Positions 57,005-64,000 of a DNA stretch of 64,000 nt are shown in pieces. The stretch is from an uncultured Pseudomonadota bacterium. GTDB taxonomy: Bacteria; Pseudomonadota; Gammaproteobacteria; Burkholderiales; Burkholderiaceae. Location: NCBI GenBank assembly GCA_946480245.1, contig CAMLIZ010000004.1, positions 1-64,000 on the forward strand. Reading direction: 5' to 3'. The position numbers and the translations under genes were made by a program. How positions within the stretch are numbered: position 1 is the stretch's first letter; the number at the start of each line of letters is the position of its first letter. The notes under the pieces are model-generated. The model had not been told where the DNA came from. It saw nothing but the letters and a program-made list of their open reading frames with translations, and did no database searches.

Positions 57005-58234
57005 ATGAACACAACCAACGCACGCGTACCGTCCACTGCCTGGGTGCTCCTGGCCGCTGCCGGCACCTTTGCCCTCACGATGGGCGTGCGCCAGACCATG
57101 GGCCTGTTCCTCGGGCCGATGAACAGCGCCACCGGCATCGGCCTGGCGCACATCAGCCTTGCCTTCGCGTTCGGACAGCTGTGGTGGGGGCTGACCCAGC
57201 CCTTCGCCGGTGCGGTGGCCGACAAGCTGGGTGCGGGGCGCGTGCTGCTGGCGGGCGTGTCGCTGGTGGCGCTGGGCACCGTGCTCACGCCGTTGATGCA
57301 GGGCACGGGTGGCCTGGTGCTGGCCATCGGCGTGCTGGCTGCCGGCGGCGCCGGCATGGCCGGGCCGGCCGTGTTGATGGCCACCACCACGCGCCTGATT
57401 CCGCCGCACCGCCGCGGCATGGCCGTGGGCATCGTCAACGCGGGCGGCTCGTTCGGGCAGTTCGTGATGGCGCCCATCGCCGGTGCGCTGATGGTAGGCG
57501 TGGGCTGGGTGCACGCGATGCAGTTGCTCGGCCTGTTGGTGCTGCTGGCGCTGCCGGCCGCGTGGGTGTTGAAGGGTCGCGGCGGCGCCGTCACGGCGAC
57601 GGCGGCGGCCACATCGGCCACACCGGCGCACGGCAGCACCGGCCAGGCGATCGCACAGGCGTTGCGCACGCCGAGTTACCTGATGTTGAGCGCCGGCTTC
57701 TTCGTCTGCGGCTTCCACGTGGCGTTTCTGGCCACGCATCTGCCGGGCGTGATCGCTTCGTGCGGGCTGCCCGTGCAGTTCGCCGCCTGGGCGTTGGCGA
57801 TGCTGGGCCTGTTCAACATCGTCGGCAGCGTGGCGATGGGCTGGGCGGTGGGGCGCTGGCGCATGAAGTCACTGCTGTCGCTGGTGTACGCCGCGCGCGC
57901 GCTCGCGGTCCTGGTGTTCCTGCTGGCGCCGAAGACGGGCACGACGGCGCTGGTGTTCGCCGCCGTGATGGGACTCACCTTCCTGTCGACCGTGCCGCCC
58001 ACGGCGGGCCTGGTGGCGCGCTTCTTCGGGCCGGCGCACATGGCCACGCTGTTCGGCATCGTGATGCTGGCGCACCAGCTCGGAGGCTTCCTCGGCGCCT
58101 GGCTGGGCGGCAAGGCGTTCGAGGCGACGGGCAACTACGACTGGCTCTGGTATGCCGACATCGTGCTGGCGATCGGTGCGGCGTTGATCCACCTGCCGAT
58201 CCGCGAACCGCGCCTGGCCGCCGCAGCGGCATGA
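57005..58234 (+). CDS. MFS transporter controlled by a divergent TetR
   Basis: This 409-residue major facilitator protein has about 12 membrane helices. MGVRQTMGLFLGPMNSATGI follows helix 1, FAGAVADKLGAGRVL is the loop 2-3 signature, TTRLIPPHRRGMAVGIVNAGG lies in the first half, and MATLFGIVMLAHQLGGFLGAWLGG near helices 10-11. It resembles the monocarboxylate/oxalate-formate-like or drug-efflux MFS groups. The substrate is unknown. The divergent TetR and its palindromic operator indicate inducible export. Confidence 0.92.
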   Translation: MNTTNARVPSTAWVLLAAAGTFALTMGVRQTMGLFLGPMNSATGIGLAHISLAFAFGQLWWGLTQPFAGAVADKLGAGRVLLAGVSLVALGTVLTPLMQGTGGLVLAIGVLAAGGAGMAGPAVLMATTTRLIPPHRRGMAVGIVNAGGSFGQFVMAPIAGALMVGVGWVHAMQLLGLLVLLALPAAWVLKGRGGAVTATAAATSATPAHGSTGQAIAQALRTPSYLMLSAGFFVCGFHVAFLATHLPGVIASCGLPVQFAAWALAMLGLFNIVGSVAMGWAVGRWRMKSLLSLVYAARALAVLVFLLAPKTGTTALVFAAVMGLTFLSTVPPTAGLVARFFGPAHMATLFGIVMLAHQLGGFLGAWLGGKAFEATGNYDWLWYADIVLAIGAALIHLPIREPRLAAAAA

Positions 58235-58241
58235 GCCCGCG

Positions 58242-59471
58242 CTAGCGGCGGCGGATCACGCGCCCGGCAGGAGCGGCTGCTGCCGCCGGCGCGGGCAGGG
58301 GGCCGACGTAGGCCGCGCGCGGCCGGATCAAGGCCCCGCTGGCACGCTGCTCCAGCGCATGGGCGATCCAGCCGACCGTGCGCGCGATGGCGAACAGCGC
58401 TAACGCCGCGCCACGCGGCAGGCCGAGACTGCGTCGCAGCGCCACCAGCGCGAAATCCACCGAGGGCCGCAGGCCGCTGAGGTCGTGCACCTCGGCGATC
58501 CAGCGATCGCGCAGCGCGTCCGGCGGCAGCCGCGCCAGCAGTGCCACGGCGCGCGGGTCGCCGGCGGGATACAGCGGATGGCCGAAGCCGAGGCCTTGCG
58601 GCGTGCAGCCCGGGGTCAGCACAGTGGCGCGGATCTGCTGGCGCAAGGTGCTGCGCGAGCTGCCGCCGCGCATCCAGTCGTCCCATGCCGAATCGACGCT
58701 GATCGTGGCGCCGCCGTGGCGCGGCCCGGTGAGCGCGAGCAGCGCGGCCGCCACGCACGCCGGCAGCGTGGCGCCGGTGGACGCCACGCAGCGCGCGGTG
58801 AAGCTGGAGGCATTGAGCTCATGGTCGGTGCACAGCACCAGCGCGGCACGCACCGTGTCGGCATCGCGCCGTGACAGGCGCCAGGCCGCCTGCAACTGCC
58901 GATGCATTTCAGGGCCCGTGCCGGCCGCGAGCGTGCGCCCGGTCATCGCATGTCGCATCCAGCGCAGCAATTGCATGCCTTGTTCGGCCGGCGGCCCGTG
59001 CGCACGTTCGTCATGCGCGGACAACAAGCGGTGGAACGCCGCAACGCCTTCTCGCACATCGCTGCCGCGCCGCCGCGGTGAAGGCGTAGCAGGCTCCGCC
59101 GCGGGCACGGCGAGCAACTGCTGCGCATCGCATTGCCACAGCAGTGCTGCCACGTCTTCCAGTGCGGCGTGTTCGGCCAGCGCCACGGCGTCCTGCCCGC
59201 GGTAGTACAGCCTGCCATCGCGGATCAGCGTGAGGGCCGAGCCGAGCACCGGCAAACCCCAGTCGAGCGTGGCCTGCGCCGCCTGCTTCGGGTTGCGGGC
59301 GGCGCTGCGCTGCAGCGCCAGGCGTTGCACCTCTGCACTGCGATAGCGGCTCGCGCGCTCGCCCTCGGCGGGCTCGGGCCGCAGCAGGCCGCGGCTCACA
59401 TAGGCGTACAGGGTCTGACGGCTCACGCCGAGGTGCTGCGCTGCCTCGCTGGCGTTCATCCACGGTTGCAT
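58242..59471 (-). CDS. citrate synthase-family protein with N-terminal helix-turn-helix
   Basis: This 409-residue fusion has an N-terminal MerR/excisionase-type HTH (about 6-50, MNASEAAQHLGVSRQTLYAY and RYRSAEVQRLAL) joined to a citrate synthase domain. Catalytic positions are retained: TDHELNASSFTAR, GPRHGGATI (first His), LGFGHPLYPAGDPRA (second His) and SVDFAL (Asp). It may be an active 2-methylcitrate- or citrate synthase-like enzyme, a metabolite-sensing regulator, or both. It is divergent from a CoA-transferase across a 117-base gap holding a perfect 8-3-8 palindrome, a natural target for the HTH. A Pro/Ala/Arg-rich tail ends in RVIRRR. Confidence 0.88.
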   Translation of the reverse strand: MQPWMNASEAAQHLGVSRQTLYAYVSRGLLRPEPAEGERASRYRSAEVQRLALQRSAARNPKQAAQATLDWGLPVLGSALTLIRDGRLYYRGQDAVALAEHAALEDVAALLWQCDAQQLLAVPAAEPATPSPRRRGSDVREGVAAFHRLLSAHDERAHGPPAEQGMQLLRWMRHAMTGRTLAAGTGPEMHRQLQAAWRLSRRDADTVRAALVLCTDHELNASSFTARCVASTGATLPACVAAALLALTGPRHGGATISVDSAWDDWMRGGSSRSTLRQQIRATVLTPGCTPQGLGFGHPLYPAGDPRAVALLARLPPDALRDRWIAEVHDLSGLRPSVDFALVALRRSLGLPRGAALALFAIARTVGWIAHALEQRASGALIRPRAAYVGPLPAPAAAAAPAGRVIRRR

Positions 59472-59510
59472 CGGTCGATCTCCTGCAGCGCGAACCATAG
59501 CGCGGGTGAA

Positions 59511-59529
59511 CTTGATCGAGCCGATCAAG
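59511..59529. promoter_or_regulatory. perfect 8-3-8 palindrome between citrate synthase-like and CoA-transferase genes
   Basis: CTTGATCG (59511-59518), AGC, CGATCAAG (59522-59529) form an exact inverted repeat in the divergent promoter region. Its size suits a MerR-like or other dimeric HTH protein; the neighbouring HTH-citrate synthase is the obvious candidate. Confidence 0.65.
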
Positions 59530-59588
59530 ATTGACGCGCCTGTGCGCAGCGCCATGAAATGGCTGCGTTGCTGCCACGCTCGTTTGCC

Positions 59589-61016
59589 ATGACCGATCCC
59601 ACGCCTGCCCGCGACGTGCTTGCCGACCTGTGGCACGCGGCGCAACTGCCCGCTGCAGCGCTGCAGTTCGCCGACCTGCCGGGGCATGACCCGGTACTGC
59701 CATCATCGTTCCCGGTGGCCACGGCGGCGCAGTCGGCGCTGGCCGCTGCGGCACTCGCGGCTGCCGAGTTGTGGCACCTGCGCGGCGGCGGCAGCGCGCG
59801 CCAGCGCGTGCAGGTGGACGCCACGCACGCGGTGCTCGACAGCGCGGCGCACTTCACGCTCGGCGGCCAGGCGCCGAACATCTGGGACAAGCTCTCCGGC
59901 CTGTACCCCTGCGGCAGTGCAGTGGGTGCACCCGGCTGGGTGCGCATCCACGCCAACTTTGCGCATCACCGCGACGGCGCGCTGCGCCTGCTCGGCTGTG
60001 CCGAAGGTCCGCACACCGAGCGCGCCGCGGTGACCGAGGCCTTGAAGCACTGGCGCGCGGAGCAGTTCGAGGACACAGCGGCCGAAGCGGGCCTGGTGGT
60101 GGCGGCGGCGCGCAGCTTCGCGCAGTGGGATGCGCACGCGCAAGCCCGTGCGCTGGCGCAGCATCCGGTCGTCAGCATCGAGCGCATTGCGTCGGCGCCC
60201 GCCGCGGCGCCGCAGTCGTGGCCGCCGCTGGCCATGGGCGCGCGGCCCTTGAGCGGCCTGCGCGTGCTCGACCTCACGCGCATCCTGGCCGGCCCGGTGG
60301 CCGGGCGCACGTTGGCGGCCTATGGCGCCGACGTGATGCTCGTGAACTCGCCGCACCTGCCCAACATCGAGGCGATTGCCGACACCAGCCGCGGCAAGCT
60401 GTCGGCACACGTGGACCTGAAGACCGACGAAGGGCGGCACACGCTGCGCCAGTTGCTGGGCTGCACGCAGGTGTTCCTGCAGGGGTACCGGCCGGGTGGC
60501 CTGCAAGGGCTGGGATTCGGGGCCGACGAGGTGGCGCAGGTGCGCCCGGGCATCGTGTACGTGTCGTTGTCGGCCTACGGCTCGCGCGGGCCGTGGGCCG
60601 GGCGGCGCGGCTTCGACTCGCTGGTGCAGACGGCCACCGGCTTCAATGAGGCGGAAGCGGCGGCCTTCGGTGTGGCGCAGCCGAAGCCGATGCCGATCCA
60701 GATCCTCGATTACGCCGCGGGCTACCTGCTGGCCTTCGGCGCGCAGGCCGCGCTGTTGCGCCAGGCACTCGAAGGCGGCAGTTGGCATGTGCAGGTGTCC
60801 CTGGCCGGTGTGGGGCGCTGGCTGCGCAGCCTGGGCCGCGTGCCCGGCGGCACGGCGGCCGTCGCACCGTCGTTCGAGCCGTACCTCGAAGCCGCGGACA
60901 GCGGCTTCGGCCGGCTGGTGGCGCTGCGCCACGCGGCGCAGTTCTCGCTCACGCCTGCGGGCTGGGCGCGGCCGGCGATGCCGCCGGGCACCCACGCGCC
61001 CCGCTGGCCCGTCTGA
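59589..61016 (+). CDS. family III (CaiB/BaiF) CoA-transferase with duplicated domain
   Basis: This 475-residue protein has a C-terminal CaiB-type half starting near residue 218 with LSGLRVLDLTRILAGPVAGR, YGADVMLVNSP, LKTDEGRHTLRQLLG, FLQGYRPGGLQGLGF and VSLSAYGSRGPWAGRRGFDS. The N-terminal 210 residues look like a second, shortened CaiB-like half (HFTLGGQAPNIWDKLSGLYP). Family III enzymes move CoA between carboxylic acids. The catalytic aspartate (near IEAIADTSRGKLS) could not be placed with certainty. It begins the operon with the CoA ligase. ATG 59589 is used; ten more residues are possible. Confidence 0.86.
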   Translation: MTDPTPARDVLADLWHAAQLPAAALQFADLPGHDPVLPSSFPVATAAQSALAAAALAAAELWHLRGGGSARQRVQVDATHAVLDSAAHFTLGGQAPNIWDKLSGLYPCGSAVGAPGWVRIHANFAHHRDGALRLLGCAEGPHTERAAVTEALKHWRAEQFEDTAAEAGLVVAAARSFAQWDAHAQARALAQHPVVSIERIASAPAAAPQSWPPLAMGARPLSGLRVLDLTRILAGPVAGRTLAAYGADVMLVNSPHLPNIEAIADTSRGKLSAHVDLKTDEGRHTLRQLLGCTQVFLQGYRPGGLQGLGFGADEVAQVRPGIVYVSLSAYGSRGPWAGRRGFDSLVQTATGFNEAEAAAFGVAQPKPMPIQILDYAAGYLLAFGAQAALLRQALEGGSWHVQVSLAGVGRWLRSLGRVPGGTAAVAPSFEPYLEAADSGFGRLVALRHAAQFSLTPAGWARPAMPPGTHAPRWPV

Positions 61017-61094
61017 GCTGCATCGCCTCCGGGCCAACCCTGTCGCCGGGGCCGGCCGCCGGCGCCATCATGGGATTCGTTCATCGGAGGCCCC

Positions 61095-62663
61095 ATGCAC
61101 CAAGAGCTCGCCCGGCGCCACACTCTCGCCGACCTGCTGCATCGCAGCGCCCAGCGCTATCCGGCGCGCACCGCCATCGTGTGCGGCGACACCCGCTGGA
61201 GCTACGCAGAGTTCGATCGCATCTGCGATCGCGTGGCCGCCGGCCTGGCCGGCCGTGGCATCGCCAAGGGCGACCGCGTGGCGGTGCTGGCGCGCAACTC
61301 GCATGCGTTCGCGGCGCTGCGCTTTGCGCTGGCGCGCCTGGGCGCGGTGCTGGTGCCAATCAACTTCATGCTCAAGGCGGAGGAGGTGGCGTACATCCTG
61401 CGCCATGCCGGCGCCCGCATGCTGGCCACCGACTCGGGCTTGGCCACGGTGGCGCGTGAGGCGGCTGCGCAGCATACCGACGTGCAGGAGTTCCTGTGGC
61501 TGCCCTCGGAGGAGCCGAGCACGCCCGAACCCGGCATGACGCGCTTCGACCTGCTGGCCGAGCAGCAGGGCGATCCGCCCGCGGTGCATCTGCAGGGCAG
61601 CGACCTTGCCCAGATCGTGTACACCAGCGGCACCGAGTCGGCGCCGAAGGGCGCGATGCTCACGCACGACGCGGTGATCGCGCAATACGTGAGCTGCCTG
61701 GTCGATGCCGAGATCACCGCCGCCGACCTCACGCTGCATGCGCTGCCGCTGTACCACTGCGCGCAGCTCGACGTGTTCCTCGGGCCCTGCATCTACGCGG
61801 GCGGCGTGAACGTGATCACCGCCAAGCCCACGCCGGACAGCCTGCTGCCGCTGATCGAGCGGCACCGCATCGGCTCGTTCTTCGCGCCGCCCACGGTGTG
61901 GATCGCGCTGCTGCGATCGCCACTGTTCGCGCGCACCGACCTGAGCAGCCTGCGCAAGGGTTACTACGGCGCCTCGATCATGCCGGTGGAAGTGCTGCGC
62001 GAGCTGAGCCAGAGGCTGCCGCAGGTGCGGCTGTGGAACCTGTATGGCCAGACCGAGATCGCGCCGCTGGCCACGATGCTCGGCCCCGAGGACCAGCTGC
62101 GCAAGCCCGGCTCGTGCGGGCGTGCGGTGCTGAACGTGGAGACGCGCGTGGTGGACGACGACATGCGCGACGTGCAGCCGGGCGAGGTGGGCGAGATCGT
62201 GCACCGCTCGCCGCACCTGATGCTCGGCTACTTCCACGACGACGAGCGCACCACGGCGGCGTTCGAAGGCGGCTGGTTCCACTCGGGCGACCTGGCCACG
62301 ATCGACGACGAGGGCTACATCACGATCGTCGACCGCAAGAAGGACATGATCAAGAGCGGGGGCGAGAACGTGGCCAGCCGCGAGGTGGAGGAGATGATCT
62401 ACCGCCTGCCGCAGGTGAGCGAGGTGGCCGTGGTGGGCGTGCCGCATCCGCACTGGGTGGAGGCGGTGGTGGCCGTGGTGGTGCCGAAGCCGGGCCAGGC
62501 GCTCGATGAAGCGCAGGTGCTGGCGCATTGCGCGCAGCACCTGGCGGGGTTCAAGACGCCGAAGCGCGTTGTCTTCGTGCAGGCGCTGCCCAAGAACCCG
62601 AGCGGCAAGCTGCTCAAGCGCGAGCTGCGCCAGGCCTACAGCGCGGTGTTCGCTGCCGCTTGA
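61095..62663 (+). CDS. acyl-CoA synthetase (AMP-forming)
   Basis: This 522-residue ANL-superfamily ligase has the AMP-binding motif IVYTSGTESAPKGAMLTH (about 176-193), LYGQTEIAPLATML, and the hinge and C-terminal region WFHSGDLATIDDEGYITIVDRKKDMI with GGENVASREVEE. The catalytic lysine is in LPKNPSGKLLKRELR. It activates a fatty or aryl acid to its CoA ester. The FadD3-like wording suggests a medium-chain or alicyclic acid. It follows the CoA-transferase by 78 bases; it might also serve the acyl-CoA cluster at 39-44 kb, but that is conjecture. Confidence 0.93.
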   Translation: MHQELARRHTLADLLHRSAQRYPARTAIVCGDTRWSYAEFDRICDRVAAGLAGRGIAKGDRVAVLARNSHAFAALRFALARLGAVLVPINFMLKAEEVAYILRHAGARMLATDSGLATVAREAAAQHTDVQEFLWLPSEEPSTPEPGMTRFDLLAEQQGDPPAVHLQGSDLAQIVYTSGTESAPKGAMLTHDAVIAQYVSCLVDAEITAADLTLHALPLYHCAQLDVFLGPCIYAGGVNVITAKPTPDSLLPLIERHRIGSFFAPPTVWIALLRSPLFARTDLSSLRKGYYGASIMPVEVLRELSQRLPQVRLWNLYGQTEIAPLATMLGPEDQLRKPGSCGRAVLNVETRVVDDDMRDVQPGEVGEIVHRSPHLMLGYFHDDERTTAAFEGGWFHSGDLATIDDEGYITIVDRKKDMIKSGGENVASREVEEMIYRLPQVSEVAVVGVPHPHWVEAVVAVVVPKPGQALDEAQVLAHCAQHLAGFKTPKRVVFVQALPKNPSGKLLKRELRQAYSAVFAAA

Positions 62664-62679
62664 GCGGGCGCCGACACGC

Positions 62680-63735
62680 TCAAGCCTGGCCGAGCGACAC
62701 CCCCATCTGCCAGGCGCAGTGCAACAACGGGTGGTCCGCCGGCACCGTGCGCCGGCCGCCCGCCACCTCGCTGAGCGCGCAGTGGCCGGCGCCGCCGGGC
62801 TGCAGGGTGACCACGCGACCCCAGGCGCCCTGGCAGACCAGGTCGGCCGCAGCGGCGCCATAGCGCGTGGCCAGCACCCGGTCGTTGGCCGTGGGCGGGC
62901 CGCCGCGCTGCACGTGCCCGAGCACCACCGCGCGCACCTCGCTGCTCAGCAGCGGCTCCAAGTGCGCCGCCACTTGCTCGGCAATGCCGCCCAGCCGCAC
63001 CGGTTCCGGCGCGCCTTGCACGCGCTGGCGCACCACCAACTCGCCGCCCTCGGGCCGCGCGCCCTCGGCCACGCAGATCACGGTGAAGTGCTGGGCGCTT
63101 TCACGCGCGCGGCACACCTGCGCGACCGCGTCGAGCGTGAACGGCAGTTCGGGCAGCAGCAGGATGTCGGCAGCGGCGGCGATGCCCGCCTCCAGCGCGA
63201 TCCAGCCGGCATGGCGGCCCATCGTCTCCACCAACATCACGCGGCCGTGGCTCTGCCCGGTGGTCTGCACGCGATCGATCGCCTCGGTGGCGCGTGCCAC
63301 GGCGGTGTCGAAGCCGAAGCTGCGCTCCACGCCGAGGATGTCGTTGTCGATCGTCTTGGGCACGCCGATGGTCGGCAGGCCGGCGCCATGCAGCGCCTCG
63401 GCGATCGCGAGCGTGCCGTCGCCACCGATCGCCACCACGCCGTCGAGGCCGAGCGCCTGCGCGCTGGCCAGCACCTCGGCACGGCGGTCGCGGCCCGCGT
63501 GGTCGAGCGGGCTGAAGCGGTTGGTGGTGCCGAGCATCGTGCCGCCCTCGGCGACGATGCCGCTCACCGAACGCCAGTCGAGCGGCCGCGTGCGGCGCTC
63601 CAGAAGGCCCAGGTAGCCGTCTTCGATGCCGATCACCTCGGCCGCGGCGCGGTGAATCAGCGACTTGGTCAGTGCGCGGATCACGGCGTTGGTGCCGGGC
63701 GCGTCACCGCCGCCGGTGAGGATGCCGATGCGCAT
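62680..63735 (-). CDS. pfkA: 6-phosphofructokinase, predicted ATP-dependent
   Basis: This 351-residue PfkA-family enzyme phosphorylates fructose 6-phosphate. MRIGILTGGGDAPGTN opens the protein; AIGGDGTLAIAEAL (104-108 GGDGT) and VPKTIDND (126-132) are the phosphoryl-donor positions. MGRHAGWIALEAG and HVQRGGPPTANDR are also present. Gly in GGDGT with Lys in PKTIDND is the pattern of ATP-dependent clade enzymes; pyrophosphate-dependent ones have Asp-Lys. I chose the Met of MRIGILTGG at 63735. It converges with the acyl-CoA synthetase gene. Confidence 0.93.
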   Translation of the reverse strand: MRIGILTGGGDAPGTNAVIRALTKSLIHRAAAEVIGIEDGYLGLLERRTRPLDWRSVSGIVAEGGTMLGTTNRFSPLDHAGRDRRAEVLASAQALGLDGVVAIGGDGTLAIAEALHGAGLPTIGVPKTIDNDILGVERSFGFDTAVARATEAIDRVQTTGQSHGRVMLVETMGRHAGWIALEAGIAAAADILLLPELPFTLDAVAQVCRARESAQHFTVICVAEGARPEGGELVVRQRVQGAPEPVRLGGIAEQVAAHLEPLLSSEVRAVVLGHVQRGGPPTANDRVLATRYGAAAADLVCQGAWGRVVTLQPGGAGHCALSEVAGGRRTVPADHPLLHCAWQMGVSLGQA

Positions 63736-63925
63736 GGATGGGCCTTTGGCTCGTGGGAGAAGGAACTGCTCGATGGTGGCGCCGGCGCGGCCAACCTGGT
63801 TGACGCGGCTCAAGCTGGCGCATGCAACGCCGCCCCCGCATTCAAAGGGCAGCACCGGCGAACACCATGCCAACCCCCGCGGACGGGGTTTGAAGCCGCG
63901 CCCGCGTTGTCGCACGATCGCGCCC

Positions 63926-64000
63926 ATGCGAAAGGCACAAGATTCATCGGTCCGCCGCTTCAAGGGCGAGACCGTCTACGACTGGTCGTCCGAACCGGCC
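63926..64000 (+). CDS. start of an unidentified reading frame, cut by window end
   Basis: An open frame from ATG 63926 runs to the last base (MRKAQDSSVRRFKGETVYDW, then SSEPA). The codons are plausible and it lies divergent from pfkA, so a gene beginning here is reasonable. Only 25 residues are visible, no ribosome binding site is clear, and no family can be named. Confidence 0.35.
   Translation, partial: MRKAQDSSVRRFKGETVYDWSSEPA

Overview
This window is a gene-dense, GC-rich chromosome segment with about 70 protein genes. The gene content and synteny (glyA-nrdR-rib-nusB, ybgC-tolQRA, fused RibB/RibA-like protein, glutaryl-CoA dehydrogenase, edd-eda, family I.2 lipase with its foldase) point to a betaproteobacterium of the order Burkholderiales. 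I cannot fix the genus; the Rubrivivax/Methylibium/Sphaerotilaceae neighbourhood is a guess. No rRNA, tRNA, insertion sequence, prophage or CRISPR array is visible, and the region looks like ordinary chromosome.

Layout: 1-4.3 kb holds the end of a 5-oxoprolinase gene, a small membrane protein and a secreted lipase with its steric foldase, the foldase gene coming first. 4.3-7.8 kb is the most distinctive locus: an ECF sigma factor with a small zinc-finger anti-sigma factor, divergent from a bufferin-type RiPP operon (DUF2282 precursor, DUF692/MNIO enzyme, DUF2063 partner, DoxX membrane protein). 7.8-10.2 kb is ybgC-tolQ-tolR-tolA without tolB or pal. 10.2-12.2 kb is a Ser/Thr kinase coupled to a TssQ-like lipoprotein. 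12.3-23.1 kb is a long minus-strand run: glyA, nrdR, five minor-pilin genes, ribD-ribC-ribBA-ribH, nusB and an aminotransferase, many joined by ATGA stop/start overlaps.

23.3-31 kb carries single housekeeping genes (lytic transglycosylase, ubiD, ydcF, glutaryl-CoA dehydrogenase, msrA, pdxH, a MocA-like nucleotidyltransferase, chaC). 31-33.6 kb is the Entner-Doudoroff pair edd-eda behind a palindrome-rich promoter. 33.6-38.3 kb holds a secreted M3 peptidase, a low-complexity lipoprotein, a PaiB-like protein, glyoxalase I, a thioesterase and a MarR regulator with a perfect palindrome over its start codon. 38.3-44.9 kb is an aromatic acyl-CoA degradation cluster led by a fused flavin monooxygenase/old-yellow-enzyme protein of the 2-aminobenzoyl-CoA (anthraniloyl-CoA) or salicylyl-CoA type, followed by an SDR, an enoyl-CoA hydratase, an acyl-CoA dehydrogenase and a second MarR.

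45-48.8 kb is a TonB energising operon (tonB-exbB-exbD-exbD-TPR protein). 49.2-55.2 kb contains panE-like, arylamine N-acetyltransferase, a zinc alcohol dehydrogenase and a membrane PQQ glucose-type dehydrogenase. 55.2-58.2 kb contains a hydrolase with an Asp nucleophile and a TetR/MFS divergent pair around a 17-bp inverted repeat. 58.2-62.7 kb has an HTH-citrate synthase fusion divergent from a family III CoA-transferase and an acyl-CoA ligase, with a perfect 8-3-8 palindrome between them. The window ends with phosphofructokinase and the first codons of a further reading frame.

Regulatory DNA is unusually legible: six divergent or leader regions contain perfect inverted repeats next to plausible regulators.
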